64,000 bases of DNA from Actinoallomurus iriomotensis (GCF_030269445.1 NZ_BSTJ01000010.1:124001-188000), one strand, 5' to 3'; counted from the first letter of the stretch, positions 33,173 through 43,109 are shown. The notes: generated from the sequence alone by a model not told the origin. Numbers and translations: made by a program.

Positions 33173-34210
33173 GTGACATTCGGGGATCACGTACTCGCCC
33201 TCGACATCGGCGGCACCAAACTGGCCGCCGGCGTCGTGGGCCGGGCCGGCGACGTACGGTCGTTCGTACGGACGCCGACGCGGGTCGAGGAGGGCCCGGA
33301 CACGACCGTCAAACGTCTCCTCGACCTCGGCCGGGACGCCCTGGCCGAGGCCGGCCACCGGGCCGAGGACATGGCCGCGGTCGGCATCGGCTGCGGCGGC
33401 CCGCTCGACCCGGTCACCGGCCGGGTGCAGGGCCCGCCCGGCCTGCCGGGCTGGGACGACGTGCCCATCGTCGACCTGGTCGACGCCGCGTACGGCCGGC
33501 CGTCGTTCCTGGAGAACGACGCCACCGCCGCCGCGCTCGGCGAGTACCACTACGGGCGCTGGGGCGACGTGCGCCAGATGCTCTACCTGACCGTCTCAAC
33601 CGGGGTGGGCGGCGGCGTCATCCTCGACGGCCGGCTGTACCGCGGCGCGGCCGGCAACGGCGGGGAGTTCGGGCACGTCGTCATCGACTGGAACGGCCGC
33701 CTCTGCGGCTGCGGCCAGCGCGGCTGCATCGAGGCGTACGCCTCGGGCACCTCGATCGCCCGGCGCGCGAACGAGGCGCTCGCCACCGGTGAGGCGTCCT
33801 CCATGCGGGAGGTCCCGGTGGTGACCGCCGAGACCGTCTCCGCGCACGCCGGCCGGGGCGACGCCCTCGCCCGGCACGTCTGGGACGAGACCACCGCAGC
33901 ACTGGGCCGGGCCCTCGCGGTGATGATCAACGTGATCGAGCCCGAGCTCGTCGTCCTGGGCGGCGGCGTCACCCGCGCCGGCGACGCCCTCCTGCTGCCG
34001 GTGCGCCGCGCGGCGCTGTCCCAGGCCATGCGGCCGGCCGGCGCCGCCGCCCGCGTCGAGCTGTCCGCGCACGGCGACACCGTCGGCGTGGTCGGCGCGG
34101 CCGCGTCGGCGTTCCTCCACCTCGACGGCGGAGGAAGGACCCATGACCTCGCGGAGCGAGGGAACCGAAGTCACCGTCTTCCCCCGACGAAGGAGGTCTC
34201 GTCCCCATGA
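33173..34210 (+). CDS. ROK-family sugar kinase
   Basis: 345 residues, GTG start 3 bp after the permease stop. ATP motif DIGGTKLAAGVV near the N-terminus, catalytic ENDATAAALGE, GEFGHVVID and the zinc site CGCGQRGCIEAYASG, then ELVVLGGGV. These are the marks of ROK kinases acting on glucose, mannose, ManNAc or related sugars; with no helix-turn-helix it is an enzyme, not a repressor. Expected to phosphorylate the monosaccharide released by the glycosidases downstream. The last 25 residues after AFLHLDGG do not look like ROK and probably arose by reading into the former spacer; the stop overlaps the next start by 4 bp. Confidence 0.88.
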   Translation: MTFGDHVLALDIGGTKLAAGVVGRAGDVRSFVRTPTRVEEGPDTTVKRLLDLGRDALAEAGHRAEDMAAVGIGCGGPLDPVTGRVQGPPGLPGWDDVPIVDLVDAAYGRPSFLENDATAAALGEYHYGRWGDVRQMLYLTVSTGVGGGVILDGRLYRGAAGNGGEFGHVVIDWNGRLCGCGQRGCIEAYASGTSIARRANEALATGEASSMREVPVVTAETVSAHAGRGDALARHVWDETTAALGRALAVMINVIEPELVVLGGGVTRAGDALLLPVRRAALSQAMRPAGAAARVELSAHGDTVGVVGAAASAFLHLDGGGRTHDLAERGNRSHRLPPTKEVSSP

Positions 34211-34794
34211 CCGACCAGCCCGCGCTCGCCGAGTACCTCGACGAGCACCTCGCCGTAATCGAGTCGGTCCGCGGCCTCGTGCCCGAGGTCGAGTCGCTCG
34301 GGGAGGAGGTGATCGCGCGCCTGGCCCGCGGCGGCGTCGTCTACTCCTTCGGCAACGGAGGTTCGGCCGCCGACGCCCAGCACCTCGCGGGTGAGCTCAT
34401 CGGCCGGTACTGCCGCGAGCGCCGGCCGCTCGCCGCCGTGGCGCTGTCCACCGACCCGACCGTGTCGACCTGCATCGGCAACGACTACTCCTTCGACGAC
34501 GTCTTCGCCCGCCAGGTCACGGCGCTGGCCGGCCCGGACGACGTCGTCGTCGGGTTCACCACGAGCGGGCGTTCCCCCAACGTCGTCGCCGGGCTCGCCG
34601 CGGGCCGCAAGGCCGGCGCGCTGACCGTGCTGCTCACCGGGCACGCGGACAGCGGCGGCGGACCGGCGGCCGAGCACGCCGACCGGGTCCTCGCCGTCGC
34701 CTCGGCCCGTACGGCACGCGTCCAGGAGGCGCACGTCCTGCTGTTGCACCTGCTCAGCGAGCACATCGACCGCTGGGCCGCCGAGTCCTCGTAG
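34207..34794 (+). CDS. SIS-domain phosphosugar isomerase (GmhA-like)
   Basis: 195 residues. GNGGSAADAQHLAGELIGRY and STDPTVSTCIGNDYSFDDVFARQV are the active-site blocks of sedoheptulose-7-phosphate isomerase (GmhA), and FTTSGRSPNVVAGL is the SIS phosphate-binding loop. AAGGAGG lies 11 bases before the ATG. In a kinase-glycosidase operon and without other heptose genes, a ketose/aldose phosphate isomerase for the operon's own sugar is more likely than LPS-type heptose synthesis. Cytoplasmic, probably tetrameric. Confidence 0.82.
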   Translation: MTDQPALAEYLDEHLAVIESVRGLVPEVESLGEEVIARLARGGVVYSFGNGGSAADAQHLAGELIGRYCRERRPLAAVALSTDPTVSTCIGNDYSFDDVFARQVTALAGPDDVVVGFTTSGRSPNVVAGLAAGRKAGALTVLLTGHADSGGGPAAEHADRVLAVASARTARVQEAHVLLLHLLSEHIDRWAAESS

Positions 34795-34848
34795 CCGTTC
34801 TCGTCACGGACCGGCACCCCCACCATCGGAAGGAACCCCCGCTTCACC

Positions 34849-37392
34849 ATGATCAGCGCGAAACCGGACCCCCGGCCGCGTACGGCGTCCACCTCCCACC
34901 CGGCGCCCCCGATCGGACGGGCCACCCGCGGGCCCCTCCACATGATCGGAAACGCGCACATCGACGCGGTGTGGCTGTGGCCGTGGCAGGAGGGCTTCCA
35001 GGAGGCGCGCGCGACGTTCCGCGCCGCCCTCGACCGCATCGCCGAGTACCCCGACTTCGTCTTCACCTGCGACTCCATCGGGTACCTGGCGTGGATCGAG
35101 GAGCACGACCCGGAGCTGTTCGACGCGCTGCGCGAGCAGGTGCACGCGGGCCGGTTCGAGATCGTCGGCGGCTGGTGGGTCGAGCCGGACTGCAACATCC
35201 CGGGCGGCGAGGGGTTCGTGCGGCACGCGCTGTACTCCCAGCGGTTCCTGGCGGACCGGTTCGGCCGGATGGCCTCGGTCGGCTGCAACGTCGACCCGTT
35301 CGGGCAGAACGCCGTGATCCCGCAGCTGCTCAGCAAGTCCGGCATGGAGAGCTACGCCTTCATGCGGCCGCAGCCGCACGAGGCCGAGCTGCCCGGCCCG
35401 ACGTTCTGGTGGCGGTCGGCGGACGGCTCCCGGGTGCTGACCTACCGGATCCCGCACGAGTACTGCAGCCCGGCCGGGCACCTGGGCACGCACGTCGGCA
35501 AGGCCCTGGCCCAGCTCCCGCACACGACCGAGCCGCTGATGTGCTTCTACGGCGTCGGCAACCACGGCGGCGGCCCGACCCGGGCCAACATCGACAGCAT
35601 CGTCGAGCTGAACGGCAGCGACCAGTTCCCGCGGATGATCTTCTCCACGGTCGGCGCGTTCTTCGACGACGCCAGGGACGGCGACCTGCCGGAGTACACC
35701 GGCGAGATCCAGCCGCACGGAGTCGGCTGCTACTCGGCGCACTCGGGGATCAAGAAGCTGATCCGCACCACCGAGCACGCGCTCGCCGCCGCGGAGAAGT
35801 GGGCGGCGATCGCCGGAGAGGTGGCGGCGATGCCGCCGGTCACCGGGGAGTTCGAGACGGCCTGGCGGCAGGTGCTGCTCAACCACTTCCACGACACCGC
35901 GGCCGGCACGGCGCTGCCCAGCGCGTACGACGACGCACGCGACCAGCTCGGCGAGGCCCGCTCGATCGCGGCGCGCCTGCAGAACCGGGCGATCCAGAGC
36001 ATCAGCCGCCAGATCGCCGTCGCGCCCGAGGAGGGCATGGCGCCGCTGGCGGTGTTCAACCCGCACCCCTGGCCGGTGGCGACCACGGTCGAGGTGGAGT
36101 TCGGCGCCCAGCTCGGCCGTGGCGCGATCGTCGCCGTCGACGACGCGGACCGGCGCGTGCCCGTCCAGCCGGCGCGCTCGTCCACGGTCTGCGGCGGGCG
36201 GCGGGTGCTCGTGGTGCCGGTGGAGCTGCCGCCGCTCGGCTACCGGCTCTACCGGCTGTACGCCGACCCGGTGAGCGGCCCGGTCGCCGAGCGCGGCACC
36301 GTCCTGGAGAACGAGCACCTGCGGGCCGAGATCGACCCGGAGACCGGCTGGCTGTCGAGCCTCGTGCACAAGGCGAGCGGCGTCGACCTCATCGACGGCG
36401 AGGCGGCGCGGGCGGCGCACGCGGCCGTCCTGGACGACCCGACCGACACCTGGGGCCACAGCGTCGTGTCCTACCGCGACGTGATCGGCCGGTTCACCCC
36501 GACGTCGGTCCGCGTGGTCGAGTCCGGCCCGGTGCGCCACGTGGTGCGGGTCGACAGCGCGTACGGCTCCTCGACGATGCGCGAGGACTACGTGCTGGTC
36601 GCGGGCGCGCGGCACCTGGAGGTCCGGGTGACCGTCGACTGGCACGAGCGGCTGCGGATGCTCAAGCTGCGCTTCCCGACCGCGCTGACCGGCGTCACCG
36701 CGACGCACGCCATCCCGTACGGCCACCTGGAGCGCGTGCCGGACGGCCACGAGACGGTGAGCCACACCTGGGTGGACGTGTCGGGGGAGACGCCCGCCGG
36801 CCCGGCCGGGCTTTCGGTGCTCAACGACGCCAAGTACGGCGGCGACGTGTCCGACGGCGACATCGGCGTCACCGTCCTGCGGAGCCCGCCGTACGCCTGG
36901 CACACCCCGGAGCCGCTGCCCGAGGACGGCGACTTCGAGGCGATGGACCAGGGCGTGCAGCGGTTCACGTACCGGCTGCTGCCGCACGACGGCGACTGGC
37001 GCGCGGCCGGCACGCCGCGTGCGGCCGCCGAGCTGGACCAGCTCCCGGTCGCCCTGCTGGAGTCCTTCCACGACGGCCCGCTGCCCCAGCACCGGTCCTT
37101 CGCCGACGCGAGCGACGCGGGCAACGTCGTGATCACGGTGGTCAAGCGGGCCGAGGACGGTGACGGCCACATCGTGCGCGGCTACGAGACGGACGGCGCG
37201 GCGGCGACCGCAACGGTCCACCTGCCGTTCCTGCGGCGCACGGTGATCGCGGAGTTCGACCCGCACGAGATCAAGACGCTGTTCGTGCCGGACGACCGGA
37301 GGCTGCCGGTGGTCGAGACCGACCTGCTCGAACGGCCACTGAGCGAGTCGGAGGACCGGGCGGAGGACACCATCCTGGACCGTACGGAATGA
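34849..37392 (+). CDS. GH38 alpha-mannosidase
   Basis: 847 residues, no signal peptide. Zinc-site residues His37 and Asp39 in GNAHIDAVWLWPWQEG, nucleophile Asp149 in GCNVDPFGQN, and the GH38 loop GVGNHGGGPTRAN are intact; a C-terminal beta-sandwich follows (VFNPHPWPVATTVEVEFG onward). GH38 enzymes remove alpha-linked mannose with retention. The cytoplasmic location and the following beta-mannosidase suggest sequential trimming of an imported mannose oligosaccharide, such as an N-glycan piece or mannoside. Starts 54 bp after the isomerase gene; its stop overlaps the next start by 4 bp. Confidence 0.92.
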   Translation: MISAKPDPRPRTASTSHPAPPIGRATRGPLHMIGNAHIDAVWLWPWQEGFQEARATFRAALDRIAEYPDFVFTCDSIGYLAWIEEHDPELFDALREQVHAGRFEIVGGWWVEPDCNIPGGEGFVRHALYSQRFLADRFGRMASVGCNVDPFGQNAVIPQLLSKSGMESYAFMRPQPHEAELPGPTFWWRSADGSRVLTYRIPHEYCSPAGHLGTHVGKALAQLPHTTEPLMCFYGVGNHGGGPTRANIDSIVELNGSDQFPRMIFSTVGAFFDDARDGDLPEYTGEIQPHGVGCYSAHSGIKKLIRTTEHALAAAEKWAAIAGEVAAMPPVTGEFETAWRQVLLNHFHDTAAGTALPSAYDDARDQLGEARSIAARLQNRAIQSISRQIAVAPEEGMAPLAVFNPHPWPVATTVEVEFGAQLGRGAIVAVDDADRRVPVQPARSSTVCGGRRVLVVPVELPPLGYRLYRLYADPVSGPVAERGTVLENEHLRAEIDPETGWLSSLVHKASGVDLIDGEAARAAHAAVLDDPTDTWGHSVVSYRDVIGRFTPTSVRVVESGPVRHVVRVDSAYGSSTMREDYVLVAGARHLEVRVTVDWHERLRMLKLRFPTALTGVTATHAIPYGHLERVPDGHETVSHTWVDVSGETPAGPAGLSVLNDAKYGGDVSDGDIGVTVLRSPPYAWHTPEPLPEDGDFEAMDQGVQRFTYRLLPHDGDWRAAGTPRAAAELDQLPVALLESFHDGPLPQHRSFADASDAGNVVITVVKRAEDGDGHIVRGYETDGAAATATVHLPFLRRTVIAEFDPHEIKTLFVPDDRRLPVVETDLLERPLSESEDRAEDTILDRTE

Positions 37393-39902
37393 CCGGTGTG
37401 GTCGCCCTCGACCGGGACTGGCGCCTGCGCGGCTTCCTCGGCGACGACTGGCAGCTCCACCGCGCCCAGCTGCACGCCCGCGACGTGGGCGGCCGGTGGG
37501 TGCCCGCGCGGGTGCCCGGCTCGGTGCTGGCGGACCTGCTCGCGGCGGGCGAGGTGCCCGATCCGCGCGTCGGGCGGCAGAGCCTGCTGTCGGAGTGGGT
37601 GCCGCAGCGGACCTGGGTCTACCGGACGACGCTGCGCACGCCCGCCCTGGCGGAGGGCGAGCGCGCGTTCCTGGAGTTCGACGGCGTCGACCACTCCGCC
37701 ACCGTGCACCTCGACGGCGAGCGGGTGGCCGCGCACGAGGGCACGTTCGTCCCGCTCGTGACGGAGGTGACGGAGCGGCTCGGCGCCGGCGAGCACGCCC
37801 TGGCGGTCGTGGTCGACCCGGCTCCGGTCAGCGAGCCGCAGGTCGGCCACACCGAGGCCGTGACCGTGCACAAGGGCCGGATGGGCTACGGCTGGGACTT
37901 CTGCCCGCGCATGGTCCACCAGGGGCTGTGGGGCCCGGCCCGGCTCCGGATCACCGGTGCGGTGCGTCTCGCGGACGTGTGGGCGCGGCCCGCGGCGGAC
38001 CGGCTCACCGTCACGGTGACCGCGGACGGCGACACGACCGGGGCGACCGCCGCCTGCGCGCTGCGCGACGCGGACGGCGCGGTCGTCGCCGAGGCCGTCG
38101 TACCGCTCGCCGGCGCGGTCACCGAGGTCGTCCTCGAGGTGCCCTCGCCGCGCCCGTGGCGGCCGAACGGCTTCGGCGAGCCGTACCTCTACACGCTCGA
38201 CACGACCGTCCGCGACGGGTCCGGCCGGCGCGGCGACGAACGCCGGGTCCGCGTGGGCTTCCGCGACATCGGCTTCGTTCGCGAACCCGCCGGGCCGGCG
38301 GGCGCGCTGCCGTACCGGCTGACGGTCGGCGGGGAGCCGGCCGACATCCTGGGCTGGAACTGGGTGCCGGTCGACGCGATGTACGGGGCGGCCGGCGAGG
38401 ATCGGCTCCGCCACCTGCTCACCCTCGCCCGCGAGGCCGGCGTGATGATGCTGCGGGTCTGGGGCGGCGGCCTCATCGAGAGCAGGACGTTCTATGACCT
38501 GTGCGACGAGTACGGCATCCTCGTGTGGCAGGAGTTCGCCCAGTCCAGCTCCGGGATGAGCAGCGTGCCCAGCACGGATCCGGCGTTCGTCGCGCGGATG
38601 CGGGCCGAGGCCGAGCGGATCGTGCCCGCGCGCCGCAACCACCCGAGCCTGGCCATCTGGTGCGGCGGCAACGAGCTGCAGAACGCCGACGGCGTCCCGC
38701 TGACCGACGGCGAGTCCCCGGTGCTGGCGGCGCTGCACGAGGTGGTGGCGCGCCTGGACCCGGACCGGCGGTGGCTGCCGACCTCGCCGTTCGGGCCGGT
38801 GTTCGGCAACACCCTCGACAGCGTGCGCACCGCGCCCGAGCAGCACGACGTGCACGGCCCGTGGGAGCACCAGGGGCCGGCCGACCACTACCGGCTCTAC
38901 GACGAGGGGCGCGGCCTGCTCCTCAGCGAGTTCGGTGTCGAGGGCATGAGCAACGTACGCGCGATCGCCTCGGTCGTGCCCGGCGCGACGCTGCCCACGC
39001 ACGGCGACCCGGTCTGGGACCACCTGGGCCGGTGGTGGAACAACGAGCCCCTGGTCCGCGCGGCCTTCGACGACGCGATCGGTGACCTGCCCGCCATGTC
39101 GCGGGCGAGCCAGTTCCTCCAGGCCGACGGCCTGCGGTACGCGGTCGAGGCCAACCGGCGGCGGCCCGGGAGCTGCGGCGTGCTGCCGTGGCAGCTCAAC
39201 GAGTCCTTTCCCAACGGCTGGTGCACGGCGGCGGTCGACTACTTCGGCGAGCCGAAGGCGGCCTACCACTACGTGCGCCGCGCGTACCGCTCGCCGCTCG
39301 TGTGCGCGGCCCTGCCGGCGCCGCGGGTGACCGGCGAGGAGTTCACCGCCACCGTGTGGGCCGGTCCGGGCGAGGTCACCGCGCGGGTGCTGCGCCTGGA
39401 CGGCGAGGAGATCGCGTCCGCCGCATGGCGGAGCGAGGCGGACGCGCCCGTGGCCGGGGCGGGCGGCCTGCGGCCATGCGGCGAGATCCGCTGCGCCACG
39501 GCCGCGCTGGCGGGCGCGCCCTTCGTCCTCGACCTGGCACTGCGGGCGGGCGGACGGACGTACCGGAACCGGTACCTGCTCACCGCCGGCACCGGCTTCG
39601 GAGCGCTGCTCTCCCTCCCGCCGGCCCGCGTGGAGGTGCGGCTGGCGGCCTCCGGCGACGAGTGGACGCTGCGGCTGCGGCACGAGGACGGCCCGGCCGC
39701 GCCGTTCGTACGGCTGCTCGACGGCCGCCCGGCGGACCGGCCCGGCTGGGCCCGCTGGGACGACAACGCGGTGGACCTGCTGCCGGGCGAGGAGACCGTG
39801 CTGCGGTGCCGATGGGACGGCGTGCCGCCCGCCGAGCGCCGGGTGCTGCTCGACGGCTGGAACGTTCCCGCCCGCGTGCTGACCGAGAACCCCGCGTGCT
39901 GA
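37389..39902 (+). CDS. GH2 beta-mannosidase
   Basis: 837 residues, cytoplasmic. Order: jelly-roll sugar-binding domain (1-190, with GYGWDFCPRMVHQGLWGP), immunoglobulin-like domain, TIM barrel, C-terminal beta domains. Acid/base Glu429 in WCGGNELQ and nucleophile Glu514 in LLSEFGVEG match GH2 beta-mannosidases (NWVPVDAMY and MLRVWGGGLIES are the usual signatures). It would split the beta-mannosyl link left after alpha-mannosidase action, as in the Man-beta-GlcNAc of N-glycans. Coupled to the alpha-mannosidase by ATGA overlap. Confidence 0.9.
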   Translation: MTGVVALDRDWRLRGFLGDDWQLHRAQLHARDVGGRWVPARVPGSVLADLLAAGEVPDPRVGRQSLLSEWVPQRTWVYRTTLRTPALAEGERAFLEFDGVDHSATVHLDGERVAAHEGTFVPLVTEVTERLGAGEHALAVVVDPAPVSEPQVGHTEAVTVHKGRMGYGWDFCPRMVHQGLWGPARLRITGAVRLADVWARPAADRLTVTVTADGDTTGATAACALRDADGAVVAEAVVPLAGAVTEVVLEVPSPRPWRPNGFGEPYLYTLDTTVRDGSGRRGDERRVRVGFRDIGFVREPAGPAGALPYRLTVGGEPADILGWNWVPVDAMYGAAGEDRLRHLLTLAREAGVMMLRVWGGGLIESRTFYDLCDEYGILVWQEFAQSSSGMSSVPSTDPAFVARMRAEAERIVPARRNHPSLAIWCGGNELQNADGVPLTDGESPVLAALHEVVARLDPDRRWLPTSPFGPVFGNTLDSVRTAPEQHDVHGPWEHQGPADHYRLYDEGRGLLLSEFGVEGMSNVRAIASVVPGATLPTHGDPVWDHLGRWWNNEPLVRAAFDDAIGDLPAMSRASQFLQADGLRYAVEANRRRPGSCGVLPWQLNESFPNGWCTAAVDYFGEPKAAYHYVRRAYRSPLVCAALPAPRVTGEEFTATVWAGPGEVTARVLRLDGEEIASAAWRSEADAPVAGAGGLRPCGEIRCATAALAGAPFVLDLALRAGGRTYRNRYLLTAGTGFGALLSLPPARVEVRLAASGDEWTLRLRHEDGPAAPFVRLLDGRPADRPGWARWDDNAVDLLPGEETVLRCRWDGVPPAERRVLLDGWNVPARVLTENPAC

Positions 39903-39927
39903 CCGAGAACTCCGATGGGGAGCGGAC

Positions 39928-41775
39928 ATGGACCTGACCGTCACCGGGCTCGACCCCGGTGTGTTCGACGTGGAGCTGGACCGCTCGACCGACCCGACCC
40001 CGGCCGGCGGCGTCACCGTGACGGTGACCGCGACCTACCGGGGCACCGAGCCCGCCGAGGCGCGGCTGCGGGTGTCGGCGAGCCTGCCCGCCGAGGACGA
40101 CCCGTACTGGATGATCCCCGGGCTGTTCTACGGCGAGAACCGCCCGGAGGGCAACGACCGGCTCTACCCGCGGTACGCGCGGGAGGCCGACACCGAAAGG
40201 TTCGTCTCGCCCGCGTGGAGCTTCCGCGCCGACCGTGCCGCGACGCCCGCCGTGTTCGCCTGGACCGGCGAAGGCGGGCTCGCGCTGGCCGTGGACGAGG
40301 ACGGCTCGCTGGGCCTGACCGGCATCGGCTTCTCCTGGGAGGCGGGCACCGCCACCCTCCACGCCGAGTTCCCCTACCGCGAGGCGCCGGTCAGCTACTA
40401 CGGCGACAAGGTGCCGCTGCCGCCGATGGCGCAGACCCACCTGTGGCAGCCGGGGGAGCGGCACACGGTCGAGCTGTGCGTCTACCCGCTGCCCGCGGAC
40501 CGGCACGCGTACGCGCCGGTGTTGCGCGAGCGGCACGCGCGGACGGCCACCGAGCCGCTGCGGCCCTGGGTCGGCGTGTCCGAGGCGGCCGACCTCGCCG
40601 CGCACGGCCTGCACCGCTGGCACTATCGCCCCGATCCGGCCGTGCTGCTGGAGACCGCGGCGTTCGACCGGGAGTTCAACGGCAACGTCCGCGGGCTCGG
40701 CGACCGGGAGGCGATGCACGTCGCCTGGGTGAGCGGCATCCCGTACGCGCACGCGCTGCTGGCGCACGGCCGCCGCCGGGCGCTGCCCGAGGAGGTCACG
40801 GCCGGGGCCGCCGTCATCGACCACATCTGCGCCAACCTCGCGCCGTCGGGCACGTTCTGGGGCCAGTGGAGCGGGAGCCGGGGCTGGGTCGGGAGCTGGA
40901 CGCCGGTGCCCGGCGGCCTGCATGCCCGCACCCTCGCCGAGGCGACGCTGTTCCTGCACCGGGCGGTCGTCGCGGAGCGGACTCTGGGCGTCTCGCACGA
41001 CTCTTGGGAGCGCGCGGTGCGGAGCAACCTGGACGTCGCGGTGAAGAGCCAGAACGCCGACGGCAACCTCGGCAGCATGCTGCACGCCGCGGACGGGCAG
41101 GTCCTGTCGCGCGAGGGAGCGGCCGGGCTGACCTGGGTGGCCGCGCTCGCCGAGGCGAGCGACCTCGACCCGGCCTACCTGCCGGCGGCGGTCCACGGCG
41201 GCGAGCACTACGCGCACTTCGTGGACGAGGAGTTCCTGCACGGCGCGCCCGAGGACGTCGACCTGGCGCCGACGTCCGAGGACGGGTACGCCGCGATCCT
41301 CGCGTACATGGCGCTGTGGCGCGTCACCGGCGAGGCGCGCTGGCGCGACCTCGCCCGCCGCGCCGCGGACTGGATGCTGACCTTCCGCTACACCTACGAC
41401 GTGCGCTTCGACCCGCACACGCTGCTGGGGGCGTACGGCTTCCGCAGCCGGGGCGCGGACCAGGCGTCGCCGAGCAACCAGCACCTGCACGCGTACGGCC
41501 TGATCTGCCTGCCGGAGATGGCCGAGCTGGCCGAGGCGACCGGTGATCCGTACTACCTGGAGCGGACCCGGGAGAACCTCGCCTGCTTCCGGCAGTTCAT
41601 CGCCCGCGAGGACGGCGACTTCAACGCCTACAAGGGCATGGCCAGCGAACGCTACTACCAGACGGAGTGCTTCCAGGCGAAGGGGATGCTGCTCACGCTC
41701 TCGCACGCGTGGAGCGTCGGCGTCCTCCTCCTCGGCTGCGAGGCCGCCCTGAACCTGCCGGGAGCGGAGTGGTGA
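39928..41775 (+). CDS. Unrecognised probable (alpha/alpha)-barrel glycan-active enzyme
   Basis: 615 residues, no signal peptide. Residues 1-195 are beta-rich (VTVTVTATYRGTEPAEARLRVSASLP), the C-terminal 400 are helical hairpins of the (alpha/alpha)6 toroid kind, each with a G/A-rich turn (AHGLHRWHYRP, GTFWGQWSGSRGWVGSW, LTWVAALAEAS, YAAILAYMALWRVTGEARW, NQHLHAYGLICLPEMAELAEATGDPYYLE). Conserved-looking acids and aromatics cluster in GTFWGQWS and SEDGYAAIL. I do not recognise the family. Position between GH2 and GH1 in an operon of glycosidases argues for a glycoside hydrolase, lyase or epimerase; its stop overlaps the GH1 start. Confidence 0.75.
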   Translation: MDLTVTGLDPGVFDVELDRSTDPTPAGGVTVTVTATYRGTEPAEARLRVSASLPAEDDPYWMIPGLFYGENRPEGNDRLYPRYAREADTERFVSPAWSFRADRAATPAVFAWTGEGGLALAVDEDGSLGLTGIGFSWEAGTATLHAEFPYREAPVSYYGDKVPLPPMAQTHLWQPGERHTVELCVYPLPADRHAYAPVLRERHARTATEPLRPWVGVSEAADLAAHGLHRWHYRPDPAVLLETAAFDREFNGNVRGLGDREAMHVAWVSGIPYAHALLAHGRRRALPEEVTAGAAVIDHICANLAPSGTFWGQWSGSRGWVGSWTPVPGGLHARTLAEATLFLHRAVVAERTLGVSHDSWERAVRSNLDVAVKSQNADGNLGSMLHAADGQVLSREGAAGLTWVAALAEASDLDPAYLPAAVHGGEHYAHFVDEEFLHGAPEDVDLAPTSEDGYAAILAYMALWRVTGEARWRDLARRAADWMLTFRYTYDVRFDPHTLLGAYGFRSRGADQASPSNQHLHAYGLICLPEMAELAEATGDPYYLERTRENLACFRQFIAREDGDFNAYKGMASERYYQTECFQAKGMLLTLSHAWSVGVLLLGCEAALNLPGAEW

Positions 41776-43109
41776 GCTTTCCGCCGGATTTCCTGTGGGG
41801 CGCCGCCACGTCGGCGTACCAGGTCGAGGGCGCGGTCGCCGAGGACGGCCGGGCCCCGTCGATCTGGGACACCTTCGCCGCCGAGCGCGGCATCGACTCC
41901 GGTGAGGTGGCCTGCGACCACTACCACCGCTGGCCCGGCGACGCCGACCTGATGGCGGGCCTGGGCATGAACGCCTACCGCTTCTCCCTCGCCTGGCCGC
42001 GGATCGTCCCGGCGGGCACCGGCCGGGTCAACCCGGCCGGCCTCGCGCACTACGACCGGATGATCGACGGCCTGCTCGAACGCGGCATCACGCCGGTGCC
42101 GACCCTGTACCACTGGGACCTGCCGCAGACACTGCAGGACCGCGGCGGCTGGACGTCCCGCGCGACGGCGGAGGCGTTCGCCGCGTACACGGAGGTCTGC
42201 CTCGACGCGTTCGGCGACCGGGTGGGGACCTGGCTGACCGTGAACGAGCCGTGGGTGGTCTCGGTCCTTGGCTACCGCCTCGGCCTGCACGCGCCGGGGG
42301 AGCAGGATCTGCGTACGTCCGTGCTGGTCGCGCACCACCTGCTGCTCGCCCACGGCCTGGCGATGGGCCGCATCCGCGAACGCCGCCCAGAGGCTCGGGC
42401 GGGCATCCCGCTGAGCCTGTACCCCACGTACGGGGCCTCGGCGGCGGATGCCGAGGCGGCGTGGGGCTCGGACGGGTACACGAACCGCTGGTTCCTCGAC
42501 CCGGTGCTGCGCGGGGAGTACCCGCGGGACATGGTGGAGCTGTTCGAGGGCCTGGTCGGCCCGCTGGACTTCGTCCGCGACGGCGACCTGCCGGTGATCG
42601 GCACCCGTTCGGACCTGCTCGGCGTGAACTACTACACGCGCCGCCGGGTCTCCGCCGCGCCGCAGGACGGGCTGCCGTGGCGGGTCGAGCGCGCCGAGGA
42701 GGGCGTCCCGCGCACCGAGACGGGCTGGGAGGACGTGCCCGGCGCCTTCTACGACCTGCTCGTGCGCCTGCGCCGCGACTACGCCGTTCCGCTGCTGATC
42801 ACCGAGAACGGCGGTGTCTGGAACGCCGGGCCGGACGCCTCCGGGCGCGTCCGCGACACCGGGCGCGCGCTGGCCCTGCGCCGGCACCTGCTCGCGCTCG
42901 CCCGCGCGATGGACGACGGGGCGCGGGTGCTCGGGTACCTGCACTGGTCGCTGCTGGACAACCTGGAGTGGGCCGAGGGGTACTCCCAGCGCTTCGGCCT
43001 CGTCCACGTCGACCGCGTCACCCAGGAACGCCGCGTCAAGGACAGCGCCCGCTACTACGCCCGCGTGATCGCCGCGAACGCCGTGGTCGACATCGAGGAG
43101 GACGAATGA
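41772..43109 (+). CDS. GH1 beta-glycosidase
   Basis: 445 residues from the GTG at 41772 (MSFPPDFLWGAATSAYQVEG), overlapping the previous stop by 4 bp; the upstream extension is in the preceding gene. Acid/base Glu159 in TVNEPW and nucleophile Glu345 in ITENGG are present, as are GMNAYRFSLAWPRI and YHWDLPQTL. No 6-phospho-specific Ser/Lys signature was noted, so it probably acts on non-phosphorylated beta-glucosides or beta-mannosides brought in by the ABC system. Cytoplasmic. Confidence 0.93.
   Translation: MSFPPDFLWGAATSAYQVEGAVAEDGRAPSIWDTFAAERGIDSGEVACDHYHRWPGDADLMAGLGMNAYRFSLAWPRIVPAGTGRVNPAGLAHYDRMIDGLLERGITPVPTLYHWDLPQTLQDRGGWTSRATAEAFAAYTEVCLDAFGDRVGTWLTVNEPWVVSVLGYRLGLHAPGEQDLRTSVLVAHHLLLAHGLAMGRIRERRPEARAGIPLSLYPTYGASAADAEAAWGSDGYTNRWFLDPVLRGEYPRDMVELFEGLVGPLDFVRDGDLPVIGTRSDLLGVNYYTRRRVSAAPQDGLPWRVERAEEGVPRTETGWEDVPGAFYDLLVRLRRDYAVPLLITENGGVWNAGPDASGRVRDTGRALALRRHLLALARAMDDGARVLGYLHWSLLDNLEWAEGYSQRFGLVHVDRVTQERRVKDSARYYARVIAANAVVDIEEDE

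Noticed and set aside
34849-37266. 820-residue antisense frame opposite the alpha-mannosidase gene
   Set aside because: Shadow frame without domains; the plus-strand product has all GH38 active-site motifs.
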